Assembly: GCA_021736505.1 (NCBI GenBank)
Contig: JAIPFU010000002.1
Coordinates: 1 to 52,900 of the forward strand
DNA length: 52,900 bases
Direction: 5' to 3'
Source: Spirochaetia bacterium
GTDB taxonomy: Bacteria; Spirochaetota; Spirochaetia; PWKH01
The notes beneath the pieces were generated by a model. That model was not told the DNA's origin and did not search any database. It worked only from the letters and a program-made list of their open reading frames with translations. The translations under genes were made by a program, and so were the position numbers. Shown here one piece after another: positions 6,664 to 14,843 of the stretch. Each line of letters begins with the position of its first letter. Positions within the stretch are counted from its first letter, which is position 1.

Positions 6664-9600
6664 TTGTTCAAGCCAGTAGATCCAAAAGTAAATTTTCCAA
6701 AAATGGAAGAAAAAATTCAGGAATTTTGGAAAATACATGATATTTTCAAAAAATCAATACAGCAGAGAGAGGGAAATGAAGAATATGTTTTTTTTGATGG
6801 TCCTCCCTTTGCCACAGGACTTCCGCATTTTGGACATTTTGTGCCCGGAACAATTAAGGATATAATTCCTCGATATCAAGCCATGAAAGGGAAGCAGGTA
6901 CATAGACGATTTGGCTGGGACTGCCATGGACTTCCTGTTGAATATGAAATGATGAAGACACTGCACATTTCAGGCTCTAAAGAAATTAAAGAATATGGTG
7001 TCGGCAAGTTTAACGAAAGCTGCCGTTCTATAGTACTCAGGTATACTTCAGAGTGGGAAAAAATAGTCACTAGAATGGGCAGATGGGTGGATTTTGAACA
7101 CGACTATAAAACTATGGATTTGGATTATATGGAATCCATTTGGTGGGTCTTTAAAAGACTCTATGAAAAAGGACTGGTGTATGAGGGATATAACATTATG
7201 CCCTACAGTCCAGCCCTTGCAACACCATTATCAAATTTCGAAGTAAACCTTGGGGGCTATCAGGAAGTTGTTGATCCTGCAGTTACTGTAAAATTCAAAA
7301 TAGATGGGACGGAAAATACATTTTTCCTTGCGTGGACAACAACACCGTGGACGCTGCCGTCAAATTTAGCTTTAGCCCTGGGACCTGATATTGATTATGT
7401 TAAAGTAAAAGATGGTGAAGAGTATTATATATTAGCTGAGGGTAGACTCAGTTCTTACTATAAGAATGCTGAAGACTGCGAAGTAGTTGAAAAGTATAAA
7501 GGAAAAGAATTAATCGGCATAACTTATGAACCTCTTTTACCGTTCTTTGCTGATCTTAAGAAAACTGGGGCCTTTATTACTGTCAGTGCTGATTATGTTA
7601 CCGTTGAAGATGGTTCCGGTATTGTTCATACAGCTCCAGGTTTCGGTGAAGATGATTACAACGTACTTAAGGGAACCGGAATTCCTGTAGTTTGCCCCAT
7701 TGATGAAGAGTGTAAATTTACTGAAGAAGTTCCCGATTGGGAAGGGCTTTTTGTAAAAGATGCAGATGAAGGTATTATCGAATGGCTGAAAAGTCACGGT
7801 AAGCTGGTTAAGAAGGAGAAATTCAAACATAGCTATCCTTTCTGTTACCGCACAAAAATGCCGCTTATTTACAGAGCGCTTTCCAGCTGGTTTGTGGATG
7901 TTCCTAAAATAAAGGAACTGCTTCTTAACGTCAATGATCAGATAAAATGGGTTCCCGAACACTTGAAGAAAGGTCGGTTCGGCAAATGGCTTGAAGGAGC
8001 AAGAGAATGGTCAATAAGTCGTAACCGTTTCTGGGGTAACCCCATACCAGTTTGGAAATCTGACAGTTCAGACCATATTGAAGTGATTGGTTCAAAAGAG
8101 GAATTAGAGAAAAAATCGGGTCATAAAATTGATGATCTTCATAAGCATTTCATTGATGATTTAACCTGGCCTAGTCCAGACGGTAAGGGAACAATGAGAA
8201 GAATTCCCGATGTTCTTGACTGCTGGTTTGAATCAGGATCAATGCCCTATGCGCAGAACCATTATCCCTTTGAAAATAAGGAGTTCTTTGAAAAGAACTT
8301 CCCTGCCGATTTTATTTGTGAAGGCTTGGATCAAACTCGAGGCTGGTTCTATACATTAACAATTCTAGCAGCAGCTCTTTTTGAGGAGCCTGCCTTTAAA
8401 AATGTTGTAGTAAATGGACTTGTTTTAGCAAGTGACGGTAAAAAGATGTCAAAATCTGAACGGAATTTTACTGATCCTATGGACATCATTAATCAGTTTG
8501 GAGCTGATTCACTAAGATTCTTCCTCATGAACTCAGCGGTTGTCAGAGCAGAAGATTTGAAATTTTCAGATGAAGGAGTTAAAGAGGTACTCAAGAACTT
8601 TATTATACCTCTTTGGAATGCTTATAGTTTTTTTGTTACATATGCAAATATTGATAACTACATTCCAAAAACAAGCGACTTAGAATCATTGGAAGCAGAA
8701 AATCCTTTAGACCTCTGGATAATATCAGAATCTGAAAGAATGGTGGACGAAGTTTCCGAGTTCCTTGATAACTATGATTTACAGAAATCGTTGCAGCCTA
8801 TTGTTAAATTCATAGATCTTCTTAATAATTGGTATATCAGGCGTTCAAGAAGGCGTTTCTGGCGTTCCGAAAATGACAATGATAAGAAGCAGGCTTATGA
8901 TACCATTTATTCGGTTTTAATAACATTGATTAAGACTGCAGCACCATTTGTTCCATTTATTACAGAAGAGATATACATCAACTTAAGAAATGATGAAACC
9001 ATGCCGGAATCAGTACATCTAACAAATTATCCGGTTTCAGATCAGGAAAAGAGAGATACAGCTCTAGAAAAGAAGATGGAGATAACACGGAAAGCTGTTA
9101 CCATGGGGAGAGCATTACGGAGTACCCATTCATTAAAAACTCGGCAGCCCCTTAAAACCCTCTATCTTGTTACGAAAGATCGTGATGAAAGAAGAATTCT
9201 TCATGAAATGGAAACCATTATTAAAGAAGAATTGAACGTTAAAGAAGTAGTCTATCGTGAGAATGAAGAAGATTTGGTTGAGTATAAAGCTAAACCTAAT
9301 TACAAGCTGTTAGGAAAAGAGCTAGGGAAATACATGAAAGAGGCGGCTGGACTCATAGAGAAGTTGTCCATGGAAAAAATTCAATCTATTATGGATGGCG
9401 CGAAACTGCATATTGAGTATTCTCAAGGAGCTCTTGAACTGACAGAAGAAAAAATTGTTGTTCAGCGATTTGAAAAAGAAAACATGAAGGTTTTGAATGA
9501 AGGACAGCTTACTGTCGGTTTGGATAGTGAAATAACCGAGCCGCTTTATCTTGAAGGATTATCCAGAGATATTGTTCGGAGTATTCAGAACTTAAGAAAA

Positions 9601-9801
9601 GACAGAAATCTTGATGTTACAGACAGAATACATATACAAATTTACGGAGAAGATGAAGTTAGGAAATCTGTTCAGGAATTCAAAGATCACATCATGAATG
9701 AAACTTTAGCTGAAACAATAGCTATTCAGCAGTCTGCTAATTCAATAGCAGCCCAATGCGGGGAGGTTATGTGTCAGATAGATTTGGAAAAAGTGGATTA
9801 A
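6664..9801 (+). CDS. ileS: Isoleucyl-tRNA synthetase, eukaryote-like type 2
   Basis: IleRS charges tRNA-Ile and edits misactivated valine. The 1045-residue class I enzyme has the HIGH motif as HFGH (55-58), the KMSKS loop at 594-598, the LDQTRGWFYTL segment before it, and an anticodon-binding C-terminal half. Length and sequence match the IleRS2 group shared by eukaryotes, archaea and some bacteria, known in the literature for insensitivity to pseudomonic acid. The start is TTG 6664, supported by a perfect AGGAGG at 6653-6658 five bases upstream; no ATG nearby fits better. The last bases overlap the lipoprotein gene. Confidence 0.97.
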   Translation: MFKPVDPKVNFPKMEEKIQEFWKIHDIFKKSIQQREGNEEYVFFDGPPFATGLPHFGHFVPGTIKDIIPRYQAMKGKQVHRRFGWDCHGLPVEYEMMKTLHISGSKEIKEYGVGKFNESCRSIVLRYTSEWEKIVTRMGRWVDFEHDYKTMDLDYMESIWWVFKRLYEKGLVYEGYNIMPYSPALATPLSNFEVNLGGYQEVVDPAVTVKFKIDGTENTFFLAWTTTPWTLPSNLALALGPDIDYVKVKDGEEYYILAEGRLSSYYKNAEDCEVVEKYKGKELIGITYEPLLPFFADLKKTGAFITVSADYVTVEDGSGIVHTAPGFGEDDYNVLKGTGIPVVCPIDEECKFTEEVPDWEGLFVKDADEGIIEWLKSHGKLVKKEKFKHSYPFCYRTKMPLIYRALSSWFVDVPKIKELLLNVNDQIKWVPEHLKKGRFGKWLEGAREWSISRNRFWGNPIPVWKSDSSDHIEVIGSKEELEKKSGHKIDDLHKHFIDDLTWPSPDGKGTMRRIPDVLDCWFESGSMPYAQNHYPFENKEFFEKNFPADFICEGLDQTRGWFYTLTILAAALFEEPAFKNVVVNGLVLASDGKKMSKSERNFTDPMDIINQFGADSLRFFLMNSAVVRAEDLKFSDEGVKEVLKNFIIPLWNAYSFFVTYANIDNYIPKTSDLESLEAENPLDLWIISESERMVDEVSEFLDNYDLQKSLQPIVKFIDLLNNWYIRRSRRRFWRSENDNDKKQAYDTIYSVLITLIKTAAPFVPFITEEIYINLRNDETMPESVHLTNYPVSDQEKRDTALEKKMEITRKAVTMGRALRSTHSLKTRQPLKTLYLVTKDRDERRILHEMETIIKEELNVKEVVYRENEEDLVEYKAKPNYKLLGKELGKYMKEAAGLIEKLSMEKIQSIMDGAKLHIEYSQGALELTEEKIVVQRFEKENMKVLNEGQLTVGLDSEITEPLYLEGLSRDIVRSIQNLRKDRNLDVTDRIHIQIYGEDEVRKSVQEFKDHIMNETLAETIAIQQSANSIAAQCGEVMCQIDLEKVD

Positions 9802-10694
9802 AGAGTAACAAAGCTGTATACACTGCTGCAGGAATAACTTTTCTTGTTATTATGCTGTTTGGCAGCTGTACGCATACATCACCATATACAGAACCTCCTT
9901 TTTTTCAGACCTTGGGTAAAGATTCAGAAATGGTAATAACCATGGATGCTGAGAAAAGCAGAAAAGTGTTTGAACGAACACTGCAGAAAGAACTTTCGGG
10001 CGCGGAAACCATTACGGACAAGGCTGAAAGAGTTTCTCTAGCGGCTAAAACGACTGATACTGAAGAAGGTCCTGACTTCTACGGAGGAATAGAAGGGGAT
10101 TTTGCGAAATTCTGGATAAATACCGGTTTATGGTTCAGCAGCGCTTGGAAAATTAAAAAAGAAGAAGTGAACTACTGGGAAGAAGAGAGATACGGTTTTC
10201 AGCTGGTATCTCCAGATAACGGAATTATTATATTCAGCAGTGGAAATATGGCTGAAGTCTATGAAAGAAGTATAAAGAACAGAAAAATATATATTCCTGA
10301 TGAAATTAGAGAAAAATTTGAATCTGCTGCAATAGCTCTATATGCAGCACACCCGGATGGGATGAATCTGCTCTCCTCAGATTTGTCGTTGCCCTTCACC
10401 TTTGATTTTGAAGAGGTTTGGGCAACCATTGACCCAAGCCTTCAGGGAAACATTTATTTCAGTTTGAATGGTGAAATACGGTTGTTTGAGAAGGTCCAGG
10501 CCAGGGTTTTTGAGCGGGTATTGAAATTATTATATCAGGAATATATAAATGATAAAAAACTTGATATCAAATATGATAAAGAAAAAATTGAAGATAGTAA
10601 TTTCTCAGTTCTGATAGATGAGTTAATCATTGATGAAGAACTTTTATTCAACTTAATTGATTTAGCTGCAGAAGATGTGAGAGTAACGCAGTAA
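9771..10694 (+). CDS. Putative lipoprotein, function unknown
   Basis: A protein of about 307 residues. A basic start is followed by a hydrophobic stretch ending LFGSC, a relaxed spirochaetal lipobox, so it is probably exported and lipidated. The rest has no recognised domain; it is mixed alpha/beta with an acidic C-terminus (residues about 260-307). The start is GTG 9771, because GGGGAGG at 9760-9766 sits directly before it; ATG 9756 in the same frame lacks a site. It overlaps the end of ileS by 31 bases and precedes the FmdB-like gene by 23. Confidence 0.75.
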   Translation: MSDRFGKSGLKSNKAVYTAAGITFLVIMLFGSCTHTSPYTEPPFFQTLGKDSEMVITMDAEKSRKVFERTLQKELSGAETITDKAERVSLAAKTTDTEEGPDFYGGIEGDFAKFWINTGLWFSSAWKIKKEEVNYWEEERYGFQLVSPDNGIIIFSSGNMAEVYERSIKNRKIYIPDEIREKFESAAIALYAAHPDGMNLLSSDLSLPFTFDFEEVWATIDPSLQGNIYFSLNGEIRLFEKVQARVFERVLKLLYQEYINDKKLDIKYDKEKIEDSNFSVLIDELIIDEELLFNLIDLAAEDVRVTQ

Positions 10695-10717
10695 TAAAAA
10701 CAGCAGGAAGGTGAAAT

Positions 10718-11062
10718 ATGCCTACATACGATTATAAATGTGAAGATTGCGGCCATAGTTTTGAAGTTTTTCAGAAAATGAGTGATGAGCCAATAACTTC
10801 TTGTCCAGTGTGTAACGGGAAAGTCCGCAGGCTTATAGGCGGTGGAGTTGGTGTTATTTTTAAAGGATCCGGTTTCTACGTGACCGATAATCGTTCAAAG
10901 AATTCAGATACAAAAAGAAACAACTCCGATTCAGCCGCTGCTGATAAGACTCAAGGCCAAAAAAATAATTCCCCCCAGGAGCAAAGTGGCGGAAGTAAAA
11001 AGGAAAAAACCAGTCAGAATCCTGCATCTGTAAAGAAAACCAGTCAGGAAGCTTCTGGCTAA
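10718..11062 (+). CDS. FmdB-type zinc-ribbon protein
   Basis: A 114-residue protein whose first 60 residues form the FmdB/CxxC_CxxC_SSSS zinc ribbon: MPTYDYKCEDCGHSFE, then CPVCNGKVRRLIGG and FKGSGFYVTD. The last 50 residues are low-complexity (Asp, Asn, Ser, Gln, Lys). Function in bacteria is unclear; the family is often called a putative regulatory protein. GGAAGGTG precedes ATG 10718. The frame continues after its TAA into three repeated pentapeptide-like units, which suggests a lost longer tail. Confidence 0.88.
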   Translation: MPTYDYKCEDCGHSFEVFQKMSDEPITSCPVCNGKVRRLIGGGVGVIFKGSGFYVTDNRSKNSDTKRNNSDSAAADKTQGQKNNSPQEQSGGSKKEKTSQNPASVKKTSQEASG

Positions 11063-11080
11063 GCGGCAAAATTCAAGAAA

Positions 11081-11125
11081 GCAGCCAATCGAACAGCAGC
11101 CAATAGCACAGTAGCCAAGAGAACA
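11081..11125 (+). repeat. 15-bp tandem repeat x3 after the FmdB-like gene
   Basis: Three 15-base units (11081-11095, 11096-11110, 11111-11125) share the core GCAGCCAAT and a trailing ACA, with a few mismatches. They begin 18 bases after the FmdB-like stop and remain in its reading frame, where they would read AANRT, AANST, VAKRT. Confidence 0.8.
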
Positions 11126-11168
11126 GACGCGAAAAACAGAAATAAAAAAATAAATTTTTATAAATTAT

Positions 11169-12341
11169 TTATTGGAAATATTTTAATTCATATGCTTGAG
11201 CAGCTTGCTCGATTGCTGCCTCTAATTCAAGTTTTTTAAATGCAGAAGTTATTCTGCCCATTTCCGGTTTAACTAAAGGGTGCTTAGGAGAAAAGATAGT
11301 ACAGCAATCGTCATAAGGCAATATTGACGTTTTAAAAGTTCCTATTTTTTCAGAAATTGAAATTATTTCTTCCTTATCTAAACCTATTAATGGGCGGAAT
11401 ATCGGTATCTCAGATGCAGAATCTGTATACGATATGCTCTCCAAGGTTTGACTTGCTACTTGACTTAAGGATTCTCCTGTAACAAGACATTTTCCATGCT
11501 CCTGCCGGGTAAGAATATTTGCGATACGGACCATGGCGTATCTCATATGAAGGGTAAGTTCATTAGGTTTTGCATATTTTTTTAAGTATAACTGTATATC
11601 AGTAAAAGGAATAACAAAAAGCTTCATATTGCCCTGATAGTCTGCTAAAATTTGTGCCAGATCTTCAACCTTTTTCAAAGCTTCATGAGATGTATATGGA
11701 TAAGCATGAAAATAAATTGAATTGAGATATAAACCCCTTTTTGCCATAAGATACCCGGCAGCGGGGGAGTCTATACCTCCTGAAAGGAGGAGCATGCCTT
11801 TGCCTGCGCAACCCGTCGGAAGTCCTCCAGGTGATTTTGCTGTATCTCCATAAATATAGGCACAATCACGAATTTCAACTGAAAGCACAAAGTCAGGATT
11901 TTTTACATCAACCTTCACATCCTTACAGCTCCGTAAAATTTCTGATCCAAGTTTACTGGAAATTTCATACGAGTTGAGGGGAAATGATTTATCAGCCCTT
12001 CGCGTTTCAACTTTGAATGTCTGAATATCTCTTTTTTGTTTTGCCTTTTTAAAAACTTCAGCAGCTGCAGGAATAATATCATTCATCTCTTTTTCGGCAG
12101 TTTCAGCTTTACTGAAACCTACCAGTCCAAATATCCTGCTTAACTTATGTTCAATATCTATTTCATTTCCTGATGTGAGTCTAAGAAAAAAACGGCCCTG
12201 TTGAGATATGATCTTAGGATCATAAGCATGCAGAGAGGATTTAATCCGTTGTCTTAACATTTTTTCGAAAAAATTTTTATTATTTCCCTTAAGCCATATC
12301 TCTCCTAATTTAAGAAGATATATGTCCTTTTTTTGTTTCAT
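11169..12341 (-). CDS. thiI: tRNA 4-thiouridine synthase / thiazole sulfur transfer protein ThiI
   Basis: ThiI adenylates tRNA U8 for sulfur insertion and in many bacteria also supplies sulfur for the thiamine thiazole ring. The 390-residue protein has an N-terminal ferredoxin-like/THUMP region (about 1-165) and the PP-loop SGGIDSP (187-193) in LLLSGGIDSPAAGYLMAKRG. It ends without a rhodanese domain, as in Bacillus-type ThiI that works with a dedicated cysteine desulfurase. That fits the desulfurase gene directly upstream on the same strand. GGGAG lies 11 bases before ATG 12341. Confidence 0.95.
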   Translation of the reverse strand: MKQKKDIYLLKLGEIWLKGNNKNFFEKMLRQRIKSSLHAYDPKIISQQGRFFLRLTSGNEIDIEHKLSRIFGLVGFSKAETAEKEMNDIIPAAAEVFKKAKQKRDIQTFKVETRRADKSFPLNSYEISSKLGSEILRSCKDVKVDVKNPDFVLSVEIRDCAYIYGDTAKSPGGLPTGCAGKGMLLLSGGIDSPAAGYLMAKRGLYLNSIYFHAYPYTSHEALKKVEDLAQILADYQGNMKLFVIPFTDIQLYLKKYAKPNELTLHMRYAMVRIANILTRQEHGKCLVTGESLSQVASQTLESISYTDSASEIPIFRPLIGLDKEEIISISEKIGTFKTSILPYDDCCTIFSPKHPLVKPEMGRITSAFKKLELEAAIEQAAQAYELKYFQ

Positions 12342-12359
12342 GAATAGTACGCTCCCGAT

Positions 12360-12389
12360 TACTGTCTATACTCATACTGTCTATACTCA
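12360..12389 (+). repeat. 15-bp perfect tandem duplication between the desulfurase gene and thiI
   Basis: TACTGTCTATACTCA occurs twice head-to-tail with no mismatch (12360-12374, 12375-12389), in the 121-base gap upstream of thiI. The rest of this gap holds no recognised feature. Confidence 0.9.
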
Positions 12390-12462
12390 CGGATTTAGAA
12401 ATACAAGTCTATTCCGCTGTTTGCTCCATTTTCTACTCCGTTGTCTGCTGAAAAATGTGGAG

Positions 12463-13725
12463 TTACCGAAGCATATCATATATGGGAGTGCAAAATTCTT
12501 CAATGATTTTTAATGTATAATGAATATCTTCTAAAGAAGTTTTTGAACTGAATGAAAAGCGAACGGCACCAGTGATAATATCTTTATTGAATCCCATGTA
12601 ATCTAAAACTCTCTCACGTTTCCCTGCAGAGGAGGAGGAACAGGCAGAACCAGCTGACGCTTCAATACCATGATCATTCAAAACGCGGAGAAAAACTTCA
12701 GCAGGTATTGGTGATACGGATACCAATAATATATATGGGGAGTAGGCACTTGAATCATCAGTAAATCCATTCTTTGAAATAAATTCTGGATAAGTTGCTG
12801 TATAATTACAGGGAGATAATATTTGTATATATGGAATATCTTCAGCTCCCTTTATAAAACTTTGTTTTATAATTTCTGCATGGTCCCAATTCTTTCCTAT
12901 ATTATCAATAGAATCTACAGCAGCCATAGCTAAACCAGAGGCTCCTGCAATATTTTCTGTACCTGGTCGTTTGCCGAACTCCTGTCCGCCCCCCATGGAT
13001 ATGGAATGCAGGGGTTTTTTCATATATAAAGCGCCAATGCCCTTCGGACCATGAATTTTATGAGCACTAATAGAAAGTGAATCTATATCCATATGTGCGG
13101 CGGATAAAGGAATTTTTCCGAAGGCTTGAACAGCATCAGTGTGTATATGAATATGCTTCTTATGCAGCTTTTCAAAGTCCCTAATAATTTCAGTTAAACC
13201 GAATATATTATTAATTGAACCTATAACATTATTAACAAGCATAATGGAAACCAGACAAGTATCTTCCTGCAATGCATTTTTTAACGCTCTCTTGGAGATA
13301 AAACCATTTTCAGCTTTAAGAAAAATTACTTTAAATCCTAGATACTCAAGAAAATTTTTATATTCAAAAATTGAAGGATGTTCTATTCCTGAGAAAATCA
13401 CCGAGCCTTTTTTCTTTTTCCATAAAAAAGAATGTATTACTAAACTATTTGATTCTGTCCCGCCTGAAGTGAAAATTATTTGGTCTTTACTGCAGGAAAT
13501 TTTATCAGAAAGTATTTCACGCTGTTTTTCTAGGAATTGTGCAGCCTGCCTGCCGGAATTATGCTGAGATGAAGCGTTTGCTGAATATTTTTGCGAAATT
13601 TCATACATAAAGTCATTAATGTCCCTACTTATAGGGCTTGTAGCTGCAGAATCCAAATAAACATGTTTTTTATCATTTTTAACATTCATACAATCAACTA
13701 TCGGTAAAACTATTTTTTTTATCAA
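12463..13725 (-). CDS. Cysteine desulfurase (NifS/IscS-like), ThiI partner
   Basis: A pyridoxal-phosphate enzyme that takes sulfur from cysteine as a protein persulfide. The 420-residue protein has YLDSAATSP (23-31), the PLP lysine in SAHKIHGPKG (Lys223) and the persulfide cysteine in GSACSSSS (Cys362). It is slightly longer than usual because of an insertion around 305-335. The start is TTG 13725, with GAGAGG just upstream on the minus strand; ATG 13689 lacks a site. It is upstream of thiI on the same strand and probably feeds it sulfur. It could also serve Fe-S cluster or other pathways. Confidence 0.93.
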   Translation of the reverse strand: MIKKIVLPIVDCMNVKNDKKHVYLDSAATSPISRDINDFMYEISQKYSANASSQHNSGRQAAQFLEKQREILSDKISCSKDQIIFTSGGTESNSLVIHSFLWKKKKGSVIFSGIEHPSIFEYKNFLEYLGFKVIFLKAENGFISKRALKNALQEDTCLVSIMLVNNVIGSINNIFGLTEIIRDFEKLHKKHIHIHTDAVQAFGKIPLSAAHMDIDSLSISAHKIHGPKGIGALYMKKPLHSISMGGGQEFGKRPGTENIAGASGLAMAAVDSIDNIGKNWDHAEIIKQSFIKGAEDIPYIQILSPCNYTATYPEFISKNGFTDDSSAYSPYILLVSVSPIPAEVFLRVLNDHGIEASAGSACSSSSAGKRERVLDYMGFNKDIITGAVRFSFSSKTSLEDIHYTLKIIEEFCTPIYDMLR

Positions 13726-13735
13726 GACCTCTCTG

Positions 13736-13764
13736 TTGAATTTAGAAAAATAATCGTATATAAA
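13736..13764 (+). promoter_or_regulatory. Promoter of aroB, predicted leaderless
   Basis: TTGAAT (13736-13741), a 17-base spacer and TATAAA (13759-13764). The -10 box ends only 6 bases before ATG 13771, so transcription should begin on or beside the start codon. There is no Shine-Dalgarno for aroB, consistent with a leaderless mRNA. Confidence 0.6.
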
Positions 13765-13770
13765 AGATTT

Positions 13771-14796
13771 ATGAATTTATATTGTACAATCAAAGGACAG
13801 AAAACACGTATTGAATTTGTATCACAAAACGAGTTGCAGAACGAGCTGCAGAATCATCTGATTATTACTGATGAAACTGTAAAGCAATTATATGAAACAC
13901 TATGCGAAAATGCTTATACCGTCGGTTCGGGAGAAACATATAAAAACATCGGATCCCTCCAGAAAATAATTGATTATTTCATAGAAACACATTTAAGCCG
14001 TTCTGACAAAGTTACAGCCCTGGGGGGAGGTGTTATCTGCGACATGACCGCATTTGCTGCTGCTGTATATATGAGAGGAATGCATCATGATTTGGTTCCT
14101 ACTACCTTATTATCAATGGTTGACGCTTCGGTGGGTGGCAAAACTGGAATTGACTATGCTACATATAAAAATCTCTTAGGAGCTTTCAAACCAGCGGAAA
14201 CTGTTTTTATTTGTACTGATTTTCTTGACACAATTGATGAAGGACAGTATTACAGCGGATTTGCGGAAATTATTAAACATGCTCTGCTCACTCAGGATGG
14301 TTTTTTGCAATATCTCATGGCGAATAAAGATTTAATAATATCAAGAGAAAAATCTTTTCTTGAGAAAGTGATAGAGTGGTCACTTAGAATAAAGATCTCT
14401 TTTATTGAACAGGACCCATATGAAACCCTGGGTATTCGGCAAAAGCTCAACCTTGGCCACACTTTCGGCCATGCCTATGAATCATTATCAGAATTTACTA
14501 TTTCACATGGGAAGTCAGTCGCTTGGGGGATTATTAAAGCACTGCAGATAGGAAGCTTCCTTGGGTATACGGATGAAAGATATGAGAAGTCAGTCACAAA
14601 TTTCTTTCGTGAACTCGGTTATGATGTAGACGCTCAAATATCTGACCTGAATGCATTCATGAATACTCTTGAACACGACAAAAAGAAGCGCGGAAAAGAT
14701 ATTATGTATGTGCTCCAAAAGAATCAAGGCGATACCTTTTTGACACCCATAGAAAACAAGAAAGCTTTACAAAAAATTCTCACTACTAAAAATTAA
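13771..14796 (+). CDS. aroB: 3-dehydroquinate synthase
   Basis: AroB turns DAHP into 3-dehydroquinate, the second step of the shikimate pathway, using NAD and a metal. The 341-residue protein has GGGVICDMTAFAAAVYMRG (NAD site), PTTLLSMVDASVGGKTGID, the metal/substrate residues in FAEIIKHALL, and NLGHTFGHAYE with the metal-ligand histidines. It has an in-frame 12-base duplication near the N-terminus giving NELQNELQ (residues 20-27), in a region where family members vary. It is divergent from the desulfurase gene and convergent with the helicase gene. Confidence 0.95.
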   Translation: MNLYCTIKGQKTRIEFVSQNELQNELQNHLIITDETVKQLYETLCENAYTVGSGETYKNIGSLQKIIDYFIETHLSRSDKVTALGGGVICDMTAFAAAVYMRGMHHDLVPTTLLSMVDASVGGKTGIDYATYKNLLGAFKPAETVFICTDFLDTIDEGQYYSGFAEIIKHALLTQDGFLQYLMANKDLIISREKSFLEKVIEWSLRIKISFIEQDPYETLGIRQKLNLGHTFGHAYESLSEFTISHGKSVAWGIIKALQIGSFLGYTDERYEKSVTNFFRELGYDVDAQISDLNAFMNTLEHDKKKRGKDIMYVLQKNQGDTFLTPIENKKALQKILTTKN

Positions 14797-14815
14797 GTAA
14801 AAATTGAGCAATATT

Positions 14816-14837
14816 ACAGTTATTATTTAACTGCTTT
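14816..14837. terminator. Possible terminator between aroB and the helicase gene
   Basis: CAGTTA (14817-14822) and TAACTG (14828-14833) pair around TTATT, followed by CTTT. It is short with a weak T-tract, but it lies in the 47-base gap between convergent genes. Confidence 0.35.
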
Positions 14838-14843
14838 AATCCA

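Noticed and set aside
7537..7962. A 141-codon minus-strand open frame inside ileS
   Set aside because: It is antisense to conserved IleRS sequence, has no ribosome binding site, and reads as low-quality protein; a shadow.
11130..11168. A bidirectional terminator between the FmdB-like gene and thiI
   Set aside because: The AT-only near-inverted repeat is broken by an unpaired base and is what such base composition yields by chance.
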